Notes: a model not told the origin generated them from the sequence alone. A DNA stretch of 64,000 nucleotides from Flavobacterium sp. LC2016-23 (GCF_009674775.1 NZ_WKKE01000003.1:1-64000); one strand, 5' to 3'. Counted from the stretch's first letter, positions 16,101 through 25,471 are shown. Program-made: numbers and translations.

Positions 16101-17645
16101 TTAAAATGGTACATCACTGTCATCATCGTCGTCATTTAAGTTACTGCCAAAGGCTTCATTTGCCGAAGGCAGGTTTTTTGTTATAAACGGATTTTCCTCA
16201 TGATTCATTTTAGAAGGCAAATCGTCATAATTACCTGAAAAATCATCAAGGTTATCGAATTTTCCAAGATGTCCTATAAATTTCAACCGGACGTTTTCGA
16301 TACCACCATTACGGTGTTTCGCGATCATTATCTCTGCCTGGCCGGTAGTTGGCGAAGCCTCATCATCATCCCATTCGTCAATTTTATAATATTCCGGTCG
16401 GTACAAAAACGAAACAATATCAGCATCCTGCTCAATCGCTCCGGATTCACGAAGATCCGACAGCAACGGACGTTTACTGGAACCACGTGTTTCAACGGCA
16501 CGCGATAGCTGCGAAAGTGCTATTACCGGAACGTTTAGCTCTTTTGCCAAAGCCTTTAAATTTCGGGAAATCGTAGAAATCTCCTGCTCACGATTTCCTC
16601 CTCCTTTACTGTTTCCTCCGGCAGTCATCAATTGCAAATAATCCACAATGATGATTTTAATACCGTGCTGTGAAACCAGACGACGGCATTTTGCTCTTAA
16701 ATCAAAAATAGAAAGTGAAGGCGTATCGTCAATAAACAGTGGTGCTTTTTCTAAGTTTTTAACTTTGGTACTCAGCATCTCCCATTCGTGAGGTTCTAAT
16801 TTACCCGTACGTAATTTTTCTGATGACAATCCTGTTTCTGATGAAATTAACCTCGTGATCAACTGAACCGATGCCATCTCCAAAGAGAACAAGGCTACCG
16901 GATGCCCAAAATCAATCGCCATATTTCTGGCCATTGAAAGTACAAAGGCAGTTTTTCCCATCGCCGGTCTCGCCGCAATAATAATTAAATCACTCGGCTG
17001 CCATCCGGAAGTCAGCTTGTCTAAGTTCGTAAAACCGGTTTCAACCCCGCTCAGACCTTCTTGTTTTGCAATTTCCTCAATACGTTTTTTGGCCTGAAGT
17101 ACTAAACTTTGGGCAGTTTCAGAACTACGTTTAATATTTCCCTGTGTTACTTCATAGAGTTTTGATTCGGCTTTATCCAGCAAATCAAATACATCTGTTG
17201 TTTCATCATAAGAGTCTTCGATAATTTCAGTCGAAATACGAATCAAACTCCTCTGAATAAACTTTTGAAGAATAATACGGGAGTGAAATTCGATATGCGC
17301 GGAAGACGCTATTTTTTGTGTAAGCTGAATTAAATAAAAATCACCGCCTGCCAGTTCTAATTTTCCATTTTTTTTAAGCTGGGTGGAAACGGTTAACAAG
17401 TCAATTGGCTGCGTTTCGGTAAAAAGCTGTACGATAGCTTCAAAAATAAATTTGTGAGCGTCTTTATAAAAAGCATCGGCTTGTAAAATATCAATTACAT
17501 CATCGACCCCTTTTTTATCAATCATCATCGCCCCAAGTACAGCTTCTTCTAAATCAAGTACTTGAGGCGGTAATTTCCCTCTTTCTAAATTAATAATTGT
17601 GGTTTTATCGACCTTTACAGGATTTATGTTTTTGAAATTTTCCAT
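16101..17645 (-). CDS. dnaB: Replicative DNA helicase
   Basis: The hexameric helicase that unwinds the fork, 514 residues. The N-terminal helical domain begins PPQVLDLEEAVLGAM and carries the primase-interaction region (about 25-130). A linker and RecA-type ATPase follow, with Walker A ARPAMGKTAF (K231/T232), Walker B IIIVDYLQL and the arginine-finger region near REQEISTISRNLKALA. A long acidic tail (DDDDDSD) ends the protein. No intein is present. It has its own terminator and is a single-gene unit. Confidence 0.98.
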   Translation of the reverse strand: MENFKNINPVKVDKTTIINLERGKLPPQVLDLEEAVLGAMMIDKKGVDDVIDILQADAFYKDAHKFIFEAIVQLFTETQPIDLLTVSTQLKKNGKLELAGGDFYLIQLTQKIASSAHIEFHSRIILQKFIQRSLIRISTEIIEDSYDETTDVFDLLDKAESKLYEVTQGNIKRSSETAQSLVLQAKKRIEEIAKQEGLSGVETGFTNLDKLTSGWQPSDLIIIAARPAMGKTAFVLSMARNMAIDFGHPVALFSLEMASVQLITRLISSETGLSSEKLRTGKLEPHEWEMLSTKVKNLEKAPLFIDDTPSLSIFDLRAKCRRLVSQHGIKIIIVDYLQLMTAGGNSKGGGNREQEISTISRNLKALAKELNVPVIALSQLSRAVETRGSSKRPLLSDLRESGAIEQDADIVSFLYRPEYYKIDEWDDDEASPTTGQAEIMIAKHRNGGIENVRLKFIGHLGKFDNLDDFSGNYDDLPSKMNHEENPFITKNLPSANEAFGSNLNDDDDDSDVPF

Positions 17646-17732
17646 ATAGCGAAAGTAGCAAAATTTAAAAAAACAATGCTATCGAGTTATAACTATTAAT
17701 TGTTTATAAATATGTTTTTTTGTTCATAACCA

Positions 17733-17768
17733 AAAAAAAATCCGAAACGGTAAGGCTTCGGATTTTTA
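17733..17768 (-). terminator. Terminator of accA
   Basis: The stem AATCCGAA and its complement around a short loop, with a T-run on the minus strand, just past the accA stop. Confidence 0.8.
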
Positions 17769-17784
17769 AATAAATTGTAAGAAT

Positions 17785-18738
17785 TTACTCTTTAAACTCG
17801 CCCATTTTACTATATTTGTCCATTCTTTGGGCAATTAAGTCGGCTGTTGATAAGTCTTTCAATTCGTTATACCCTTTAGTGATATATTCCGCCACGGTCT
17901 TAAAAGTAGTTTCGCGATCGTAGTGCGCTCCTCCAAGCGGTTCCGGAATTACATCATCTACTAATTTTTGCCTTTTCATGTCAGATGATGTCAATTTTAA
18001 AGCATCAGCTGCACGTTCTTTGTACTCCCAGCTTTTCCATAAAATGGAAGAACAGGATTCCGGTGAAATTACGGAGTACCATGTATTTTCCAACATGTAT
18101 ACTTTATCTCCCACACCTATTCCTAAAGCTCCTCCGGAAGCACCTTCCCCCACAATGATGGTAATGATTGGCACTTTTAAACGAACCATCTCAAAAATAT
18201 TTCTGGCAATAGCTTCTCCCTGTCCTCTTTCTTCAGCTTCAAGTCCAGGATAAGCACCCGGAGTATCTACAAGAGTTAAAACCGGAATACCGAATTTCTC
18301 TGCCATTTTCATCAAACGCAACGCTTTACGGTACCCTTCAGGATTTGCCATACCAAAATTACGGTATTGACGTGTCTTGGTATTATATCCTTTTTGCTGA
18401 CCCACAATCATAAAAGATTGTCCGTTTACTTTTCCTAAACCGCCAACCATTGCTTTATCGTCTTTAAAACCTCTGTCTCCGTGAAGTTCTAAAAAAGTAT
18501 CACCGCAAATAGCCCTGATATAATCTAAAGTATAAGGCCTGTTCGGATGTCTTGACAATTGTACCCTTTGCCAGGCTGTAAGGTTTTTGTATATTTCTTT
18601 CTTAGTTTGTTCTAATTTCTTGTTGATTTCCTTACAAGTTGGCGTAACATCAACGTCAGATTCTTTTCCAATTATAACGCACTTTTCTAACTGTTCTTCA
18701 AGTTCTTTTATTGGAAGCTCAAAATCTAAATATTCCAT
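17785..18738 (-). CDS. accA: Acetyl-CoA carboxylase carboxyltransferase subunit alpha
   Basis: Transfers the carboxyl group from biotin to acetyl-CoA together with AccD, the first step of fatty-acid synthesis. It is 317 residues, full length: N-terminal helical segment ([16 protein letters not shown]), [43 protein letters not shown] and the oxyanion region [11 protein letters not shown]. It is monocistronic, with a -7 element (TATATTTG) at 18778-18771 and its own terminator. Confidence 0.98.
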   Translation of the reverse strand: MEYLDFELPIKELEEQLEKCVIIGKESDVDVTPTCKEINKKLEQTKKEIYKNLTAWQRVQLSRHPNRPYTLDYIRAICGDTFLELHGDRGFKDDKAMVGGLGKVNGQSFMIVGQQKGYNTKTRQYRNFGMANPEGYRKALRLMKMAEKFGIPVLTLVDTPGAYPGLEAEERGQGEAIARNIFEMVRLKVPIITIIVGEGASGGALGIGVGDKVYMLENTWYSVISPESCSSILWKSWEYKERAADALKLTSSDMKRQKLVDDVIPEPLGGAHYDRETTFKTVAEYITKGYNELKDLSTADLIAQRMDKYSKMGEFKE

Positions 18739-18770
18739 GGATTTTTGAATTTTGTTTGTAAATCGAACCG

Positions 18771-18778
18771 CAAATATA
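18771..18778 (-). promoter_or_regulatory. -7 element of accA
   Basis: TATATTTG on the minus strand, 32 bp before the start. Confidence 0.5.
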
Positions 18779-18850
18779 AAAATATTATATCATTGGCAGA
18801 ATTAAATGTTATTTAATATGTAAAAATGCAATTTAAAAATAAGGTAAATA

Positions 18851-19738
18851 TTACACTTTTTTCTTATTTTGATAGTGTTTAAATACGCCGTTTAAAATAA
18901 CTGTGATAACAATTATTACCGCACCAATATAAAATTCCGTGCTCATTTTTTCTTTTCCTCCAAGAATGAAATACGCCAGCATAATCCCGTAAACAGGCTC
19001 TAAATTAGTGGTTAACATCACCGTATAAGGCGTTAAACGCTGCATTACTTTTACTGAAGCAGTAAAAGCATAGGCTGTACAAACTGATGCCAGCACGAGT
19101 AACAAACCCCAGTTGTTCAGTGACATTGAAAAGAAATCCGCCTTAAATTTTCCCTGAAATAAAAAATAGACAGAAATAAAGAAAACACCGGCGCCAAACT
19201 CATAAAAAGTAATTACCGATGGTTCATGATCCGCTATTAATTTTCCATTCATAAGCGTAAACAATACACCCAGAATAATAGAAGCCAGTGCAAAATAAAC
19301 CCCCTGCAGGTATTTAATTTCCACCTGAAGGATCAGTCCTAAACCTCCAATGATGATAAGTCCGAAGAAAACTTCGTACCACAGGATTTTTCGTCCATAA
19401 AATATGGGCTCTAAAAGAGATGCAAAAAATGCCCCCAGCGAAAAGATCGAAAGTGTAATGGAAACATTAGAAATATGAATGGCTTTAAAAAAGAAGATCC
19501 AGTGTAAAGCAATCAGAAGTCCGACAAAAATAAGTTTAAAAAATTCTTTTACGGGAACCTTAAAAGATTGTCTTTTGCAAACAATAAAAATGCCCAGAAA
19601 AATCCCGGCAAGAAGCATTCTGTACCATACCAGATTTTCGGCATCAATGGTAATCAAAGCGCCCAAAATGGCTGTAAATCCCCAGATAAAAACTATTAAA
19701 TGAAGGTTTAAGTAACTTTTTAAATTATCGTTTCGCAT
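18851..19738 (-). CDS. EamA-family (DMT) transporter
   Basis: About 295 residues with ten predicted membrane helices in two repeated halves, the layout of drug/metabolite exporters such as RhaT/YdcZ relatives. I place the start at MRNDNLKSYLNLHLIVFIWG (19738), which fits the family. It overlaps the end of lptG by 14 bp, suggesting co-transcription and coupled translation. The substrate cannot be told from sequence. Confidence 0.85.
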   Translation of the reverse strand: MRNDNLKSYLNLHLIVFIWGFTAILGALITIDAENLVWYRMLLAGIFLGIFIVCKRQSFKVPVKEFFKLIFVGLLIALHWIFFFKAIHISNVSITLSIFSLGAFFASLLEPIFYGRKILWYEVFFGLIIIGGLGLILQVEIKYLQGVYFALASIILGVLFTLMNGKLIADHEPSVITFYEFGAGVFFISVYFLFQGKFKADFFSMSLNNWGLLLVLASVCTAYAFTASVKVMQRLTPYTVMLTTNLEPVYGIMLAYFILGGKEKMSTEFYIGAVIIVITVILNGVFKHYQNKKKV

Positions 19739-20813
19739 TACGTAATAAGTAAACGGCCAGAATTCCAAAAACAATATTCGGAAACCAGACAGCTAGTAAA
19801 GGTGAGAAAGTAGATTTTTCGGCAAGAGTACCAAATATTTTATCAAAAAACACAAAAGAAAAGGCAATTGCGATTCCGATTGCCAGATTTGTTCCCATAC
19901 CCCCGCGACGTTTCATTGAAGAAACGGCAACGGCAATAATAGTCAGGATAAAAGCAGAAACCGGAACACTGTATTTTTTGTACAGTACTACCAAATAGGT
20001 ATTAATATTCCCTGAACCTCTTTTTCGTTCTTTTTCAATAAATTTATAAAGTTTCCCTAAACTTAAAGTTTCAGCAATATAAACAACCGGAGTTAAATCT
20101 TCTAACTCAAATTTAAAGGCCATATTTTTTTCAGGAACTTTTTCAATTACGTCATTTAATTCATTGACTGTTCTTTTTGTATAATCGTAAAGTATATAAA
20201 TCTTTTTCTTCGGATCCCATTTGATGCGGCTCGCCGTGATTTTATACTTCAGCTTATCCTTGTCAAAATGCTCTAAGGAGAAATTAAAGGCTGTTTTAGA
20301 TTCTTCATTGAAACTATTCACAAAAATAAAATCATTATCATTAATTTGTCTGTAGACATTGGTATTTTCACCCCGCATCAGCTGTTTTCCGTTTCCTTTC
20401 AGGTATGTATACCTAAAATTATTAAACCCTTCACTGGCAGCAGGAACAATAAAAAAACCCATAAGTAATACAAAGACCGAAATAATACTGGCCCCAATGA
20501 TGTAAGGCCTTAGAAATCGTGTAAAGGAAATCCCGGAACTCAGAATCGCAATAATCTCTGTATTATTAGCCAGTTTTGAAGTAAACCAGATAACCGATAA
20601 AAACAAAAATATCGGAAATAAGGAGTTCGCAAAATAAATGGTAAAGTTGTAATAATAGATCGCAATATCCATAAACGGAATTTTGTTCTCCAACATCTTA
20701 TTCACCTTTTCAGAAACGTCAATTACAATTCCGATCGGAATAAACAGCATGATCATCACCGTAAAAGTGGCTAAATAGCGTTTTAAAATATACTTATCTA
20801 TTATTGTTAGCAT
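19725..20813 (-). CDS. lptG: LptF/LptG-family permease
   Basis: A 362-residue inner-membrane subunit of the lipopolysaccharide exporter (YjgP/YjgQ family). It begins MLTIIDKYILKRYLATF, has three N-terminal helices, a periplasmic beta-rich domain (about 125-270) and three C-terminal helices including SVPVSAFILTIIAVAVSS. It would work with LptB and a second permease to extract LPS. Choosing LptG over LptF is from overall resemblance. It follows tgt in the same direction. Confidence 0.87.
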   Translation of the reverse strand: MLTIIDKYILKRYLATFTVMIMLFIPIGIVIDVSEKVNKMLENKIPFMDIAIYYYNFTIYFANSLFPIFLFLSVIWFTSKLANNTEIIAILSSGISFTRFLRPYIIGASIISVFVLLMGFFIVPAASEGFNNFRYTYLKGNGKQLMRGENTNVYRQINDNDFIFVNSFNEESKTAFNFSLEHFDKDKLKYKITASRIKWDPKKKIYILYDYTKRTVNELNDVIEKVPEKNMAFKFELEDLTPVVYIAETLSLGKLYKFIEKERKRGSGNINTYLVVLYKKYSVPVSAFILTIIAVAVSSMKRRGGMGTNLAIGIAIAFSFVFFDKIFGTLAEKSTFSPLLAVWFPNIVFGILAVYLLRNAKR

Positions 20814-20839
20814 AGATTTTTTTTGTTTTTCTTGTTTTA

Positions 20840-20886
20840 TGTTTCAGGTTTCAGGTTCTGTTGGAAAGAACGTGAAACCTGAAACA
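20840..20886. repeat. Inverted repeat between tgt and lptG
   Basis: TGTTTCAGGTTTCAGGTTC pairs with GAACGTGAAACCTGAAACA around a short loop. It may be an RNA hairpin; the TTTCAGG word is repeated. No T-run terminator follows on the minus strand. Confidence 0.55.
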
Positions 20887-20904
20887 AAAATAACCTGAAA
20901 TTTT

Positions 20905-22035
20905 TTACAGTCGTTGACTCATATTTTTAACCATCATTTCTTTCCATGGTCTGAAATCGCCTGCTAAGATATGTTTTCTGGCCTCACGAACCAACCACAT
21001 ATAAAAACCAAGATTATGAATCGTTGCAATTTGTTTTCCTAAATATTCATTAGCAGCAAACAAGTGACGCAGGTAAGCCTTTGTATATTCTGTATCTACA
21101 AAAGTATGTCCCATTTCATCGATTGGCGAAAAATCAGCTTCCCATTTTTTATTTTTAATATTAATCGTTCCGTTTGACGTAAACAACATACCGTTTCTGG
21201 CATTACGCGTTGGCATTACGCAATCGAACATATCGATTCCTAAAGCAATGTTTTCCAGAATATTGATCGGAGTTCCTACTCCCATCAGGTAACGGGGTTT
21301 ATCTTCCGGTAAAATTTCGCACACTACTTCTGTCATTGCATACATTTCTTCAGCAGGCTCCCCTACTGACAAACCTCCGATAGCATTTCCCTGCTGACCT
21401 GAATTCGCAATATATTCTGCCGACTGACGTCGTAAATCTTTATAGGTACTTCCCTGAACAATTGGAAAAAAAGTCTGTTCATATCCGTATTTATAAGGCA
21501 CTTTATCTAAATGACTGATACAACGATCCAGCCAGCGATGCGTCATGTGCATCGAGCGTTGTGCATATCTGTAATCGCACGGATAAGGTGTACATTCATC
21601 AAAAGCCATGATAATATCGGCTCCGATGGTACGCTGAATTTCCATTACATTTTCAGGCGTAAAGAAGTGGTACGAACCATCAATATGGGATTTAAATTTT
21701 ACCCCTTCTTCCTTAATTTTTCTGTTATTCGAAAGTGAATATACCTGATATCCACCGGAATCTGTCAAAATATTACGGTCCCAGTTCATAAATTTATGCA
21801 ATCCACCGGCTTTTTCCAGGATTTCAGTTTGCGGACGCAAATATAAATGGTAAGTATTTCCAAGAATAATGTCGGGATTGATATCTTCTTTCAGTTCGCG
21901 CTGATGTACTCCTTTTACAGAAGCTACCGTTCCGACAGGCATAAAAATAGGCGTTTCAATTACGCCGTGATCTGTAGTAATACTCCCCGCTCTCGCTTTT
22001 GATTGCGGATCTTTTTGTAATAAATCAAACTTCAT
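20905..22035 (-). CDS. tgt: tRNA-guanine(34) transglycosylase, zinc site missing
   Basis: Exchanges guanine 34 for the queuosine precursor preQ1 in tRNAs with GUN anticodons. It is 376 residues, full length: general acid/base D92 (LTDSGGYQ), substrate loop VQGSTYKDLR, GGLSVGEP, GVGTP and nucleophile D271 (DMFDCVMPTRNARNG). Classical bacterial enzymes hold zinc with CxCxxC about 30 residues later plus a His. Here residues 300-320 (ADFSPIDEMGHTFVDTEY) have no Cys, while the His survives (H340, ATIHNLGFY). The enzyme must fold this region without zinc or with other ligands. Confidence 0.93.
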   Translation of the reverse strand: MKFDLLQKDPQSKARAGSITTDHGVIETPIFMPVGTVASVKGVHQRELKEDINPDIILGNTYHLYLRPQTEILEKAGGLHKFMNWDRNILTDSGGYQVYSLSNNRKIKEEGVKFKSHIDGSYHFFTPENVMEIQRTIGADIIMAFDECTPYPCDYRYAQRSMHMTHRWLDRCISHLDKVPYKYGYEQTFFPIVQGSTYKDLRRQSAEYIANSGQQGNAIGGLSVGEPAEEMYAMTEVVCEILPEDKPRYLMGVGTPINILENIALGIDMFDCVMPTRNARNGMLFTSNGTINIKNKKWEADFSPIDEMGHTFVDTEYTKAYLRHLFAANEYLGKQIATIHNLGFYMWLVREARKHILAGDFRPWKEMMVKNMSQRL

Positions 22036-22055
22036 CTGTTTCTTTTTTCAGTCGG

Positions 22056-22063
22056 CAAAGATA
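22056..22063 (-). promoter_or_regulatory. -7 element of tgt
   Basis: TATCTTTG on the minus strand, 21 bp before the start codon. Confidence 0.55.
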
Positions 22064-22084
22064 GTTTAATTTGAGGAAAATCTA

Positions 22085-22450
22085 ATTAATTAGAGAATTA
22101 GTCAATTAGAAAATTAGATAATGATTTTGATTGTCGGGAAAACTGGCTTTCTAATTAGAGAATGTGTCAATTTAGAAAATGAGATAATGATTTTGATTGT
22201 CCGGAAAACTGGCTTTCTAATTAGAGAATGTGTCAATTTGAAAATGAGATAATGAGTTTGATTGTCGGGAAAACTGGCTTTCTAATTAGAGAATGTGTCA
22301 ATTTGAAAATGAGATAATGAGTTTGATTGTCCGGAAAACTAGCTTTCTAATTAGAGAATGTGTCAATTTAGAAAATGAGATAATGAGTTTGATTGTTGTG
22401 AAACCTAGCTTAAAATTAGAGAATGTGTCCATTTGAAAGTGAGATAATGA
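22085..22450. repeat. 65-bp tandem repeat, about 5.5 copies
   Basis: The word TTAGAGAATGTGTCAATTT begins at 22155, 22221, 22286, 22351 and 22416, with a diverged first copy at 22090: a period of 65-66 bp. Each unit runs through AAAATGAGATAATGA, TTTGATTGTCCGG and AAAACTGGCTTTCTAATTAGAG. The period is not a multiple of three throughout and stops occur in each frame, so it is non-coding. The first unit is rich in the ATTAGATAATTAG word also found at 53.25 kb. Confidence 0.85.
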
Positions 22451-22466
22451 TTTACGCTCGGCATCT

Positions 22467-22576
22467 GCGTTAGGGATAGCAGCGGCATCCTTTTGTGACA
22501 GAGGTCCGGTCTTATTTGACAATGAATTTTCGGGAACAAAAGATATAGCGGATAGCCCGACCCCTGGGGAACGCCC
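22467..22576 (+). ncRNA. Flavo-1-like structured repeat, copy 2 of 4
   Basis: GCGTTAGGGATAGCAGCGGCATCCTTTTGT begins the element; ACAAAAGATATAGCGGATAGCCCGAC and GGGAACGCCC close it. The TTTTGT/ACAAAA stem here encloses a longer, less regular tip (about 22496-22535). It follows directly on the tandem repeat and precedes the acidic protein gene. Confidence 0.6.
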
Positions 22577-22696
22577 AAAATAATGAAGTAAAAGAATGTA
22601 AAAAGTACAATATCTAAGTACTAAAAGTGTAACAGAATGAGATGATTGATTGTTTAATTTAGTAAAAAGGAAATTTAAATTTAAAACATAGAAATC

Positions 22697-23014
22697 ATGA
22701 TAAATTCAGAAGAAAAAGACGCCATAAAAGAAGATCAGATTGAAAAAAACCTTGAACAATTGGATTATCCGGCCTCAGAGGACATTTATAACAATGAGGA
22801 AAAACTAAAAGATATCGATCCGGATCATATTACCAATGGAAACACAATTGATCAGAAAGAAGGAGAATGGAATGAGAATTCATTCAACATTGACAAAGAA
22901 GACCAGACCGGAGAAGATCTTGACGTACCTGGCTCCGAACTCGATGATCAGCAGGAAGAAATCGGATCTGAAGATGAAGAAAACAATTATTACAGCGAAA
23001 GCGACACTAATTAA
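22697..23014 (+). CDS. Small highly acidic, disordered protein
   Basis: A 105-residue hydrophilic protein with a large excess of Asp/Glu, no hydrophobic core, no Cys and no signal peptide. The most conserved-looking part is DLDVPGSELDDQQEEIGSEDEENNYYSE near the end, which I recall from many Flavobacteriia hypothetical proteins. The function is unknown; it is probably intrinsically disordered and cytoplasmic. The preceding 120 bp contains no clear TAnnTTTG element. Confidence 0.65.
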   Translation: MINSEEKDAIKEDQIEKNLEQLDYPASEDIYNNEEKLKDIDPDHITNGNTIDQKEGEWNENSFNIDKEDQTGEDLDVPGSELDDQQEEIGSEDEENNYYSESDTN

Positions 23015-23035
23015 AAAGCATTACAATATTTATCA

Positions 23036-23117
23036 AAAGTTTATTTGCCACAGATTAAAGGATTAGTACCGGTTTTTTAAAATCAATCGAATCCCTTAAT
23101 CTGTGGCAAAACTTTTA
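23036..23117. repeat. Inverted repeat (TTTGCCACAGATTAA arms)
   Basis: TTTGCCACAGATTAAAGGATT (about 23044-23064) is matched by GAATCCCTTAATCTGTGGCAAA (about 23089-23110), with AAAGTTT/AACTTTT extending the stem outward. It is a dispersed-repeat type spacer hairpin after the acidic gene and may also act as a terminator. Confidence 0.6.
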
Positions 23118-23207
23118 TACACTGCAACAATACTTCAGTCTTTTTTTAAGATCAATAAAAAAAGAAACAAAATTTAACAATTCTGACAAACTAAAGCAAA
23201 AAATCAT

Positions 23208-23238
23208 TTGTCTCTCCGCAAAATAACGATTACTTTTG
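23208..23238 (+). promoter_or_regulatory. Transketolase promoter
   Basis: TTG (23208-23210), a 20-bp spacer and TACTTTTG (23231-23238); leader about 20 nt. Confidence 0.7.
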
Positions 23239-23263
23239 CGTCAGTTTAACTTTTACACATAAA

Positions 23264-24115
23264 ATGAAGCCTAACACACAACAATTAAGCGATTTAACTA
23301 TCCAAGTAAGAAGAGATATTCTTCGTATGGTACATGCTGTAAACTCAGGCCACCCGGGTGGATCACTAGGTTGTACAGAATTTTTGGTTACTTTATACCA
23401 AAACATCATGGACCGTAAAGAAGGTTTTGATATGGACGGAATCGGAGAAGATCTTTTCTTCCTTTCAAACGGTCATATTTCTCCAGTTTTTTATAGCGTT
23501 TTAGCCCGAAGCGGTTATTTCCCTGTTTCAGAATTAGCTACCTTCAGATTATTAAATTCCCGCTTACAAGGGCATCCAACCACTCACGAAGGATTACCTG
23601 GTGTTCGTATAGCTTCCGGTTCATTAGGACAAGGTTTATCTGTAGCTCTTGGGGCAGCTCAGGCGAAAAAATTAAACGGAGACAATCATATCGTTTACAG
23701 CCTTCACGGTGATGGTGAACTACAGGAAGGTCAAAACTGGGAAGCGATCATGTATGCTTCTGCTAAAAAAGTAGATAATATCATTTCAACTATTGACCTT
23801 AACGGAAAACAAATTGACGGAACAACGGATCAGGTTTTACCAATGGGAAGCATTCGTGCCAAATTTGAAGCTTTTGACTGGGACGTTCTTGAAATTAAAG
23901 AAGGAAACAACATCGACGCTATCCTTGCAGGTCTTAATGATGCCAAATCAAGAACAGGAAAAGGAAAACCGGTTTGTATTTTACTATATACTGAAATGGG
24001 TAACGGAGTTGACTTTATGATGCACACGCACGCGTGGCATGGAAAAGCGCCAAATGATGAACAATTGGCAAATGCATTGGCTCAAAACTATTCTGCAGAT
24101 CAAATCGATTATTAA
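23264..24115 (+). CDS. Transketolase, N-terminal (TPP-binding) subunit
   Basis: A 283-residue half of a split transketolase, which moves two-carbon units in the pentose phosphate pathway. It carries the thiamine-diphosphate site: SGHPGGSLGCTE, the GDG...N motif (HGDGELQEGQNWEAIMYASAKK..TIDLNGKQIDG) and catalytic histidines (HPTTHEG, HAWHGK). The partner with the pyrimidine and C-terminal domains follows 75 bp downstream. Split forms are common in Bacteroidota. Confidence 0.95.
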   Translation: MKPNTQQLSDLTIQVRRDILRMVHAVNSGHPGGSLGCTEFLVTLYQNIMDRKEGFDMDGIGEDLFFLSNGHISPVFYSVLARSGYFPVSELATFRLLNSRLQGHPTTHEGLPGVRIASGSLGQGLSVALGAAQAKKLNGDNHIVYSLHGDGELQEGQNWEAIMYASAKKVDNIISTIDLNGKQIDGTTDQVLPMGSIRAKFEAFDWDVLEIKEGNNIDAILAGLNDAKSRTGKGKPVCILLYTEMGNGVDFMMHTHAWHGKAPNDEQLANALAQNYSADQIDY

Positions 24116-24190
24116 AAAAGTGATAAGCTTTAAGCGGTAAGCTTTATGCCTATTGCCTACGGCCCTATTGCGTACAGCAAAAAAACAAAA
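24116..24190. repeat. GATAAGCTTTAAGC / CCTATTGC word-repeat spacer
   Basis: The spacer between transketolase halves is made of GATAAGCTTTAAGCGGTAAGCTT and GCCTATTGCCTACGGCCCTATTGC, short imperfect word repeats. It contains an in-frame ATG (24146), but translation from there would add a repeat-derived tail, so I reject it as the start. Confidence 0.5.
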
Positions 24191-25144
24191 ATGAAAAAAT
24201 ATATAAATACAGGAAGTAAAGATACCCGTTCTGGTTTTGGAGCGGGAATGACTGAATTAGGTCAGAAAAATGAAAATGTTGTTGCCTTATGTGCCGATTT
24301 AATCGGTTCATTGAAATTTGATGATTTCAAGAAAAATCATCCGGAACGTTTTTTCCAGATTGGTATCGCTGAAGCCAATATGATCGGTATTGCGGCGGGT
24401 TTAACCATTGGAGGAAAAATTCCATTTACAGGAACTTTCGCTAACTTCTCTACAGGAAGGGTTTACGATCAGATTCGTCAGTCTGTTGCTTACTCGGATA
24501 AAAACGTAAAAATTTGTGCTTCTCACGCCGGATTAACCCTTGGTGAAGACGGAGCAACACACCAGATCCTTGAAGATATTGGTTTAATGAAAATGTTACC
24601 GGGAATGACTGTAATCAATACTTGCGATTATAATCAGACCAAAGCAGCTACTCTTGCCCTGGCAGATCATCATGGTCCTGCGTATTTACGTTTTGGACGT
24701 CCGGTTGTACCTAATTTCACTCCTGCTGACGAGCCTTTCGTAATTGGAAAAGCAATTTTATTAAACGAAGGTACCGATGTTACTATTGTAGCAACAGGAC
24801 ATTTAGTTTGGGAAGCCCTTATCGCTGCCGAAGCTTTGGAAGCAAAAGGAATTTCTGCTGAAGTGATCAACATTCACACGATTAAACCTCTTGACGAAGA
24901 AGCAATTCTGAAATCTCTGGCTAAAACAAAATGTGTGGTAACTGCTGAAGAACATAACATTCTTGGCGGTCTTGGAGAAAGCATCTCAAGAGTATTGGCT
25001 TTAAACACTCCTGCCCCACAAGAATTTGTAGCCGTAAACGATAGTTTTGGTGAGTCAGGAACTCCTGAACAATTAATGGACAAATACAAACTAAACAATC
25101 AGGCCATTGTTGAAGCCGTAGAAAGAGTTATTAAAAGAAAATAA
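24191..25144 (+). CDS. Transketolase, C-terminal subunit
   Basis: 317 residues forming the pyrimidine-binding and C-terminal domains. It shows the catalytic Glu region (FFQIGIAEANMIGIAAGL), SHAGLTLGEDGATHQILEDIGLM, and the C-terminal domain beginning near GKAILLNEGTDVTIVATG. The start at MKKYINTGSKDTRSGFG (24191) fits homologues; an upstream in-frame ATG lies in repeat sequence. It is co-transcribed with the N-terminal half and followed by a strong terminator. Confidence 0.95.
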   Translation: MKKYINTGSKDTRSGFGAGMTELGQKNENVVALCADLIGSLKFDDFKKNHPERFFQIGIAEANMIGIAAGLTIGGKIPFTGTFANFSTGRVYDQIRQSVAYSDKNVKICASHAGLTLGEDGATHQILEDIGLMKMLPGMTVINTCDYNQTKAATLALADHHGPAYLRFGRPVVPNFTPADEPFVIGKAILLNEGTDVTIVATGHLVWEALIAAEALEAKGISAEVINIHTIKPLDEEAILKSLAKTKCVVTAEEHNILGGLGESISRVLALNTPAPQEFVAVNDSFGESGTPEQLMDKYKLNNQAIVEAVERVIKRK

Positions 25145-25169
25145 TTTTAAAATTCTCTTATTTATATAC

Positions 25170-25203
25170 AAAACCTCGAAAGTGATTTCGAGGTTTTTTT
25201 TTA
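25170..25203 (+). terminator. Terminator of the transketolase genes
   Basis: The stem AAACCTCGAAA and its complement around GTGA, then a long T-run. Confidence 0.88.
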
Positions 25204-25443
25204 AACCTACCACACTTAAACCCAAATTACTACCCTGAGCGAAGTCGAAGGCTTATGAAAACAGTATTTTGATTAAAGCGTTTTCATACTATATTATGAA
25301 CCTCTAAAACAGGAGGCTATTCAAAAATACAATGATATAATAATCACGCCAAGTCACAAAGTCGCCAAGTCTTACGATTATTCTCAAAGCCCATTGTCAA
25401 TCTGAGCATTCTATTATAAAAACAAAAAAACTCAAGAATACAA
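25204..25443. other. Intergenic spacer with dispersed word repeats
   Basis: About 240 bp between two terminators with no gene. It includes CCTGAGCGAAGTCGAAGG (about 25234) and CGCCAAGTCACAAAGTCGCCAAG (about 25347), words I recall as recurring between flavobacterial genes. No promoter is evident. Confidence 0.5.
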
Positions 25444-25471
25444 AAAACCCCGAAATCACTTTCGGGGTTTT
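25444..25471 (-). terminator. Terminator of the FKBP lipoprotein gene
   Basis: AAAACCCCGAAA and its complement around a short loop; A and T runs on both sides make it potentially bidirectional. Confidence 0.82.

Noticed and set aside
22085..22450. Possible CRISPR array
   Set aside because: The whole 65-bp unit repeats with small changes; there are no unique spacers between conserved repeats and no cas genes nearby.
22298..22522. Minus-strand frame of 74 codons
   Set aside because: It is composed of the 65-bp tandem repeat and part of the Flavo-1-like element; its repeats are a by-product of the DNA repeat.
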